DNA of 64,000 nucleotides. Origin: Methylobacterium sp. E-045 (GTDB taxonomy: Bacteria > Pseudomonadota > Alphaproteobacteria > Rhizobiales > Beijerinckiaceae). The notes beneath the pieces are model-generated. The model saw nothing but the letters and a program-made list of their open reading frames with translations. It made no database searches and had not been told where the DNA came from. Positions 63,160-64,000 of this stretch are shown here, one piece after another. Numbering within the stretch: position 1 is the first letter of the stretch; each line of letters opens with the position of its first letter. The translations under genes were made by a program, and so were the position numbers. The stretch covers positions 62,001-126,000 of the forward strand of contig NZ_JAKSYE010000094.1 of the NCBI RefSeq assembly GCF_022829685.1, in the 5' to 3' direction.

Positions 63160-64000
63160 TCAGGCGATCCGCGACACCAGGATCTTGTCCACCCGGCGCC
63201 CGTCGAGATCCACCACCTCGAAGCGCCAGCCGGCGATGTCGCAGGTCTCGCCGGTCTCCGGCAGGCGCTGCAGCTTGGCGATGACGAGGCCGGCGGCGGT
63301 CTCGTAGTCCCGGCTCGATTCGATCTTGATGCCGAGCTGGTCGGCCATCTCGTCCACCGGCATCCAGCCGGCGATGAGCCAGGACCCGTCCTGGCGCTGC
63401 ACCGCCTCGGGCTCGGGATCTTCCGAATGGAACGCGCCCGCGATGGCGTCGAGGATGTCGGCCGGGGTCACGAGGCCGTCGAAATGGCCGTATTCGTCGT
63501 GGACCAGGGCCATCGGCACCTCCGCCGCCTGGAGGGCGGTGAGGGCATCGAGGGCGTCGAGGGTGTCGGGGAGCACCGGGGCGCTGCGGATATAGGCGCG
63601 CAGGTCGAACCGCTCGTTCTCGATGAGCGCCTTCACCAGTTCGCGCACCTGCACGACCCCGAGCATGTTGTCCGGATTGCCCTCGCCGACCGGGATGCGC
63701 GAATGCGGGCTCGACACCAGCATGGCGCGGATCTCCTCCGGCGCCTTGTCGAGATCGATCCAGTGGACGTCGGTGCGCGGGGTCATGACGCCCCGCACGG
63801 CGCGGTCGCCGAGACGCAGCACCCCGGCGATCATCTTGCGCTCGTCGGTCTCGATCACCCCCGCCGTCTCGGCCTCCGCGACGATGGTGCGGATCTCCTC
63901 CTCGGTCACGGCGCTGGGGCTGGAGGCTTCCTGGCCGAACAGCCGGAACACCGCGCGGGTGGAGGCGTCGAGGAGCCAGACCGCCGGGAGCGCGATCCGC
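63160..64000 (-). CDS. CNNM/CorC (HlyC-type) domain protein, truncated by the window edge
   Basis: About 280 C-terminal residues are visible. The frame enters from the right edge as the end of a CNNM membrane region (a hydrophobic stretch to about 63960), then has a CBS pair and the CorC_HlyC domain near the C-terminus (RRVDKILVSRIA end). Such proteins are linked to magnesium/cobalt homeostasis. A GTG at 63951 could be taken for a start, but sequence upstream still looks coding, so the gene continues past 64000. It converges with the DMT gene with a 3-bp gap. Confidence 0.88.
   Translation of the reverse strand, partial: RIALPAVWLLDASTRAVFRLFGQEASSPSAVTEEEIRTIVAEAETAGVIETDERKMIAGVLRLGDRAVRGVMTPRTDVHWIDLDKAPEEIRAMLVSSPHSRIPVGEGNPDNMLGVVQVRELVKALIENERFDLRAYIRSAPVLPDTLDALDALTALQAAEVPMALVHDEYGHFDGLVTPADILDAIAGAFHSEDPEPEAVQRQDGSWLIAGWMPVDEMADQLGIKIESSRDYETAAGLVIAKLQRLPETGETCDIAGWRFEVVDLDGRRVDKILVSRIA

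Overview
The window is high-GC, gene-dense alphaproteobacterial DNA, most likely from a methylotroph of the Methylobacteriaceae (Methylobacterium/Methylorubrum). The main support is a complete N-methylglutamate (NMG) pathway for methylamine: mgdABCD at 20063-25258 and mgsABC-gmaS at 30216-34545. Dicarboxylate uptake genes (dctBDA), HWE-type histidine kinases and intergenic palindromes of a style common in this family fit that assignment. It is inferred from gene content and was not tested by a database search.

Layout. 1-2800: intergenic palindromes, a class-C beta-lactamase-like hydrolase, an SMR transporter and a small secreted protein. 2805-7702: dctD and dctB facing dctA, which has a textbook sigma-54 promoter. 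7839-11859: a minus-strand operon of two short double-glycine-leader peptides, an HlyD-type adaptor and a C39-peptidase ABC exporter, i.e. a self-contained peptide maturation and export system of bacteriocin/microcin type. 11860-13548: an unusually AT-rich spacer and an AraC regulator whose start lies inside a 9-codon leader ORF. 13550-18900: housekeeping and small hypothetical genes, with one ABC-ATPase remnant.

18936-34545 is the methylamine island. A GlxA-type regulator diverges from mgdABCD. An XRE-cupin regulator follows. A six-gene minus-strand operon encodes an APC permease, four small membrane proteins and one membrane-anchored protein. Divergent from it is mgsABC-gmaS. Together GmaS (methylamine + glutamate to gamma-glutamylmethylamide), MgsABC (to N-methylglutamate) and MgdABCD (oxidation back to glutamate with release of the C1 unit) form one cycle, and the permease operon is the obvious candidate for substrate entry.

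34771-55785 is rich in signalling: two HWE kinases and a receiver protein, two Crp/Fnr regulators, two LuxR-type regulators and a diguanylate cyclase. Interspersed are an alpha/beta hydrolase fused to a gluconate-dehydrogenase-subunit-3 domain beside a GMC oxidoreductase, pgm, a putative ETF-beta lysine methyltransferase with a glycosyltransferase, and topoisomerase IB. 56383-64000: sfnG and sfnB (dimethyl sulfone use), a glutamyl-tRNA synthetase, a chemoreceptor C-terminal remnant, a LysR regulator diverging from two DMT-type transporter genes, and a CNNM/CorC-type protein running off the right edge.

No tRNA, rRNA, CRISPR array, complete insertion sequence or prophage was seen. The most novel-looking item is the paired glycine-zipper-like peptide system at 7839-11859, which has no recognisable immunity gene.
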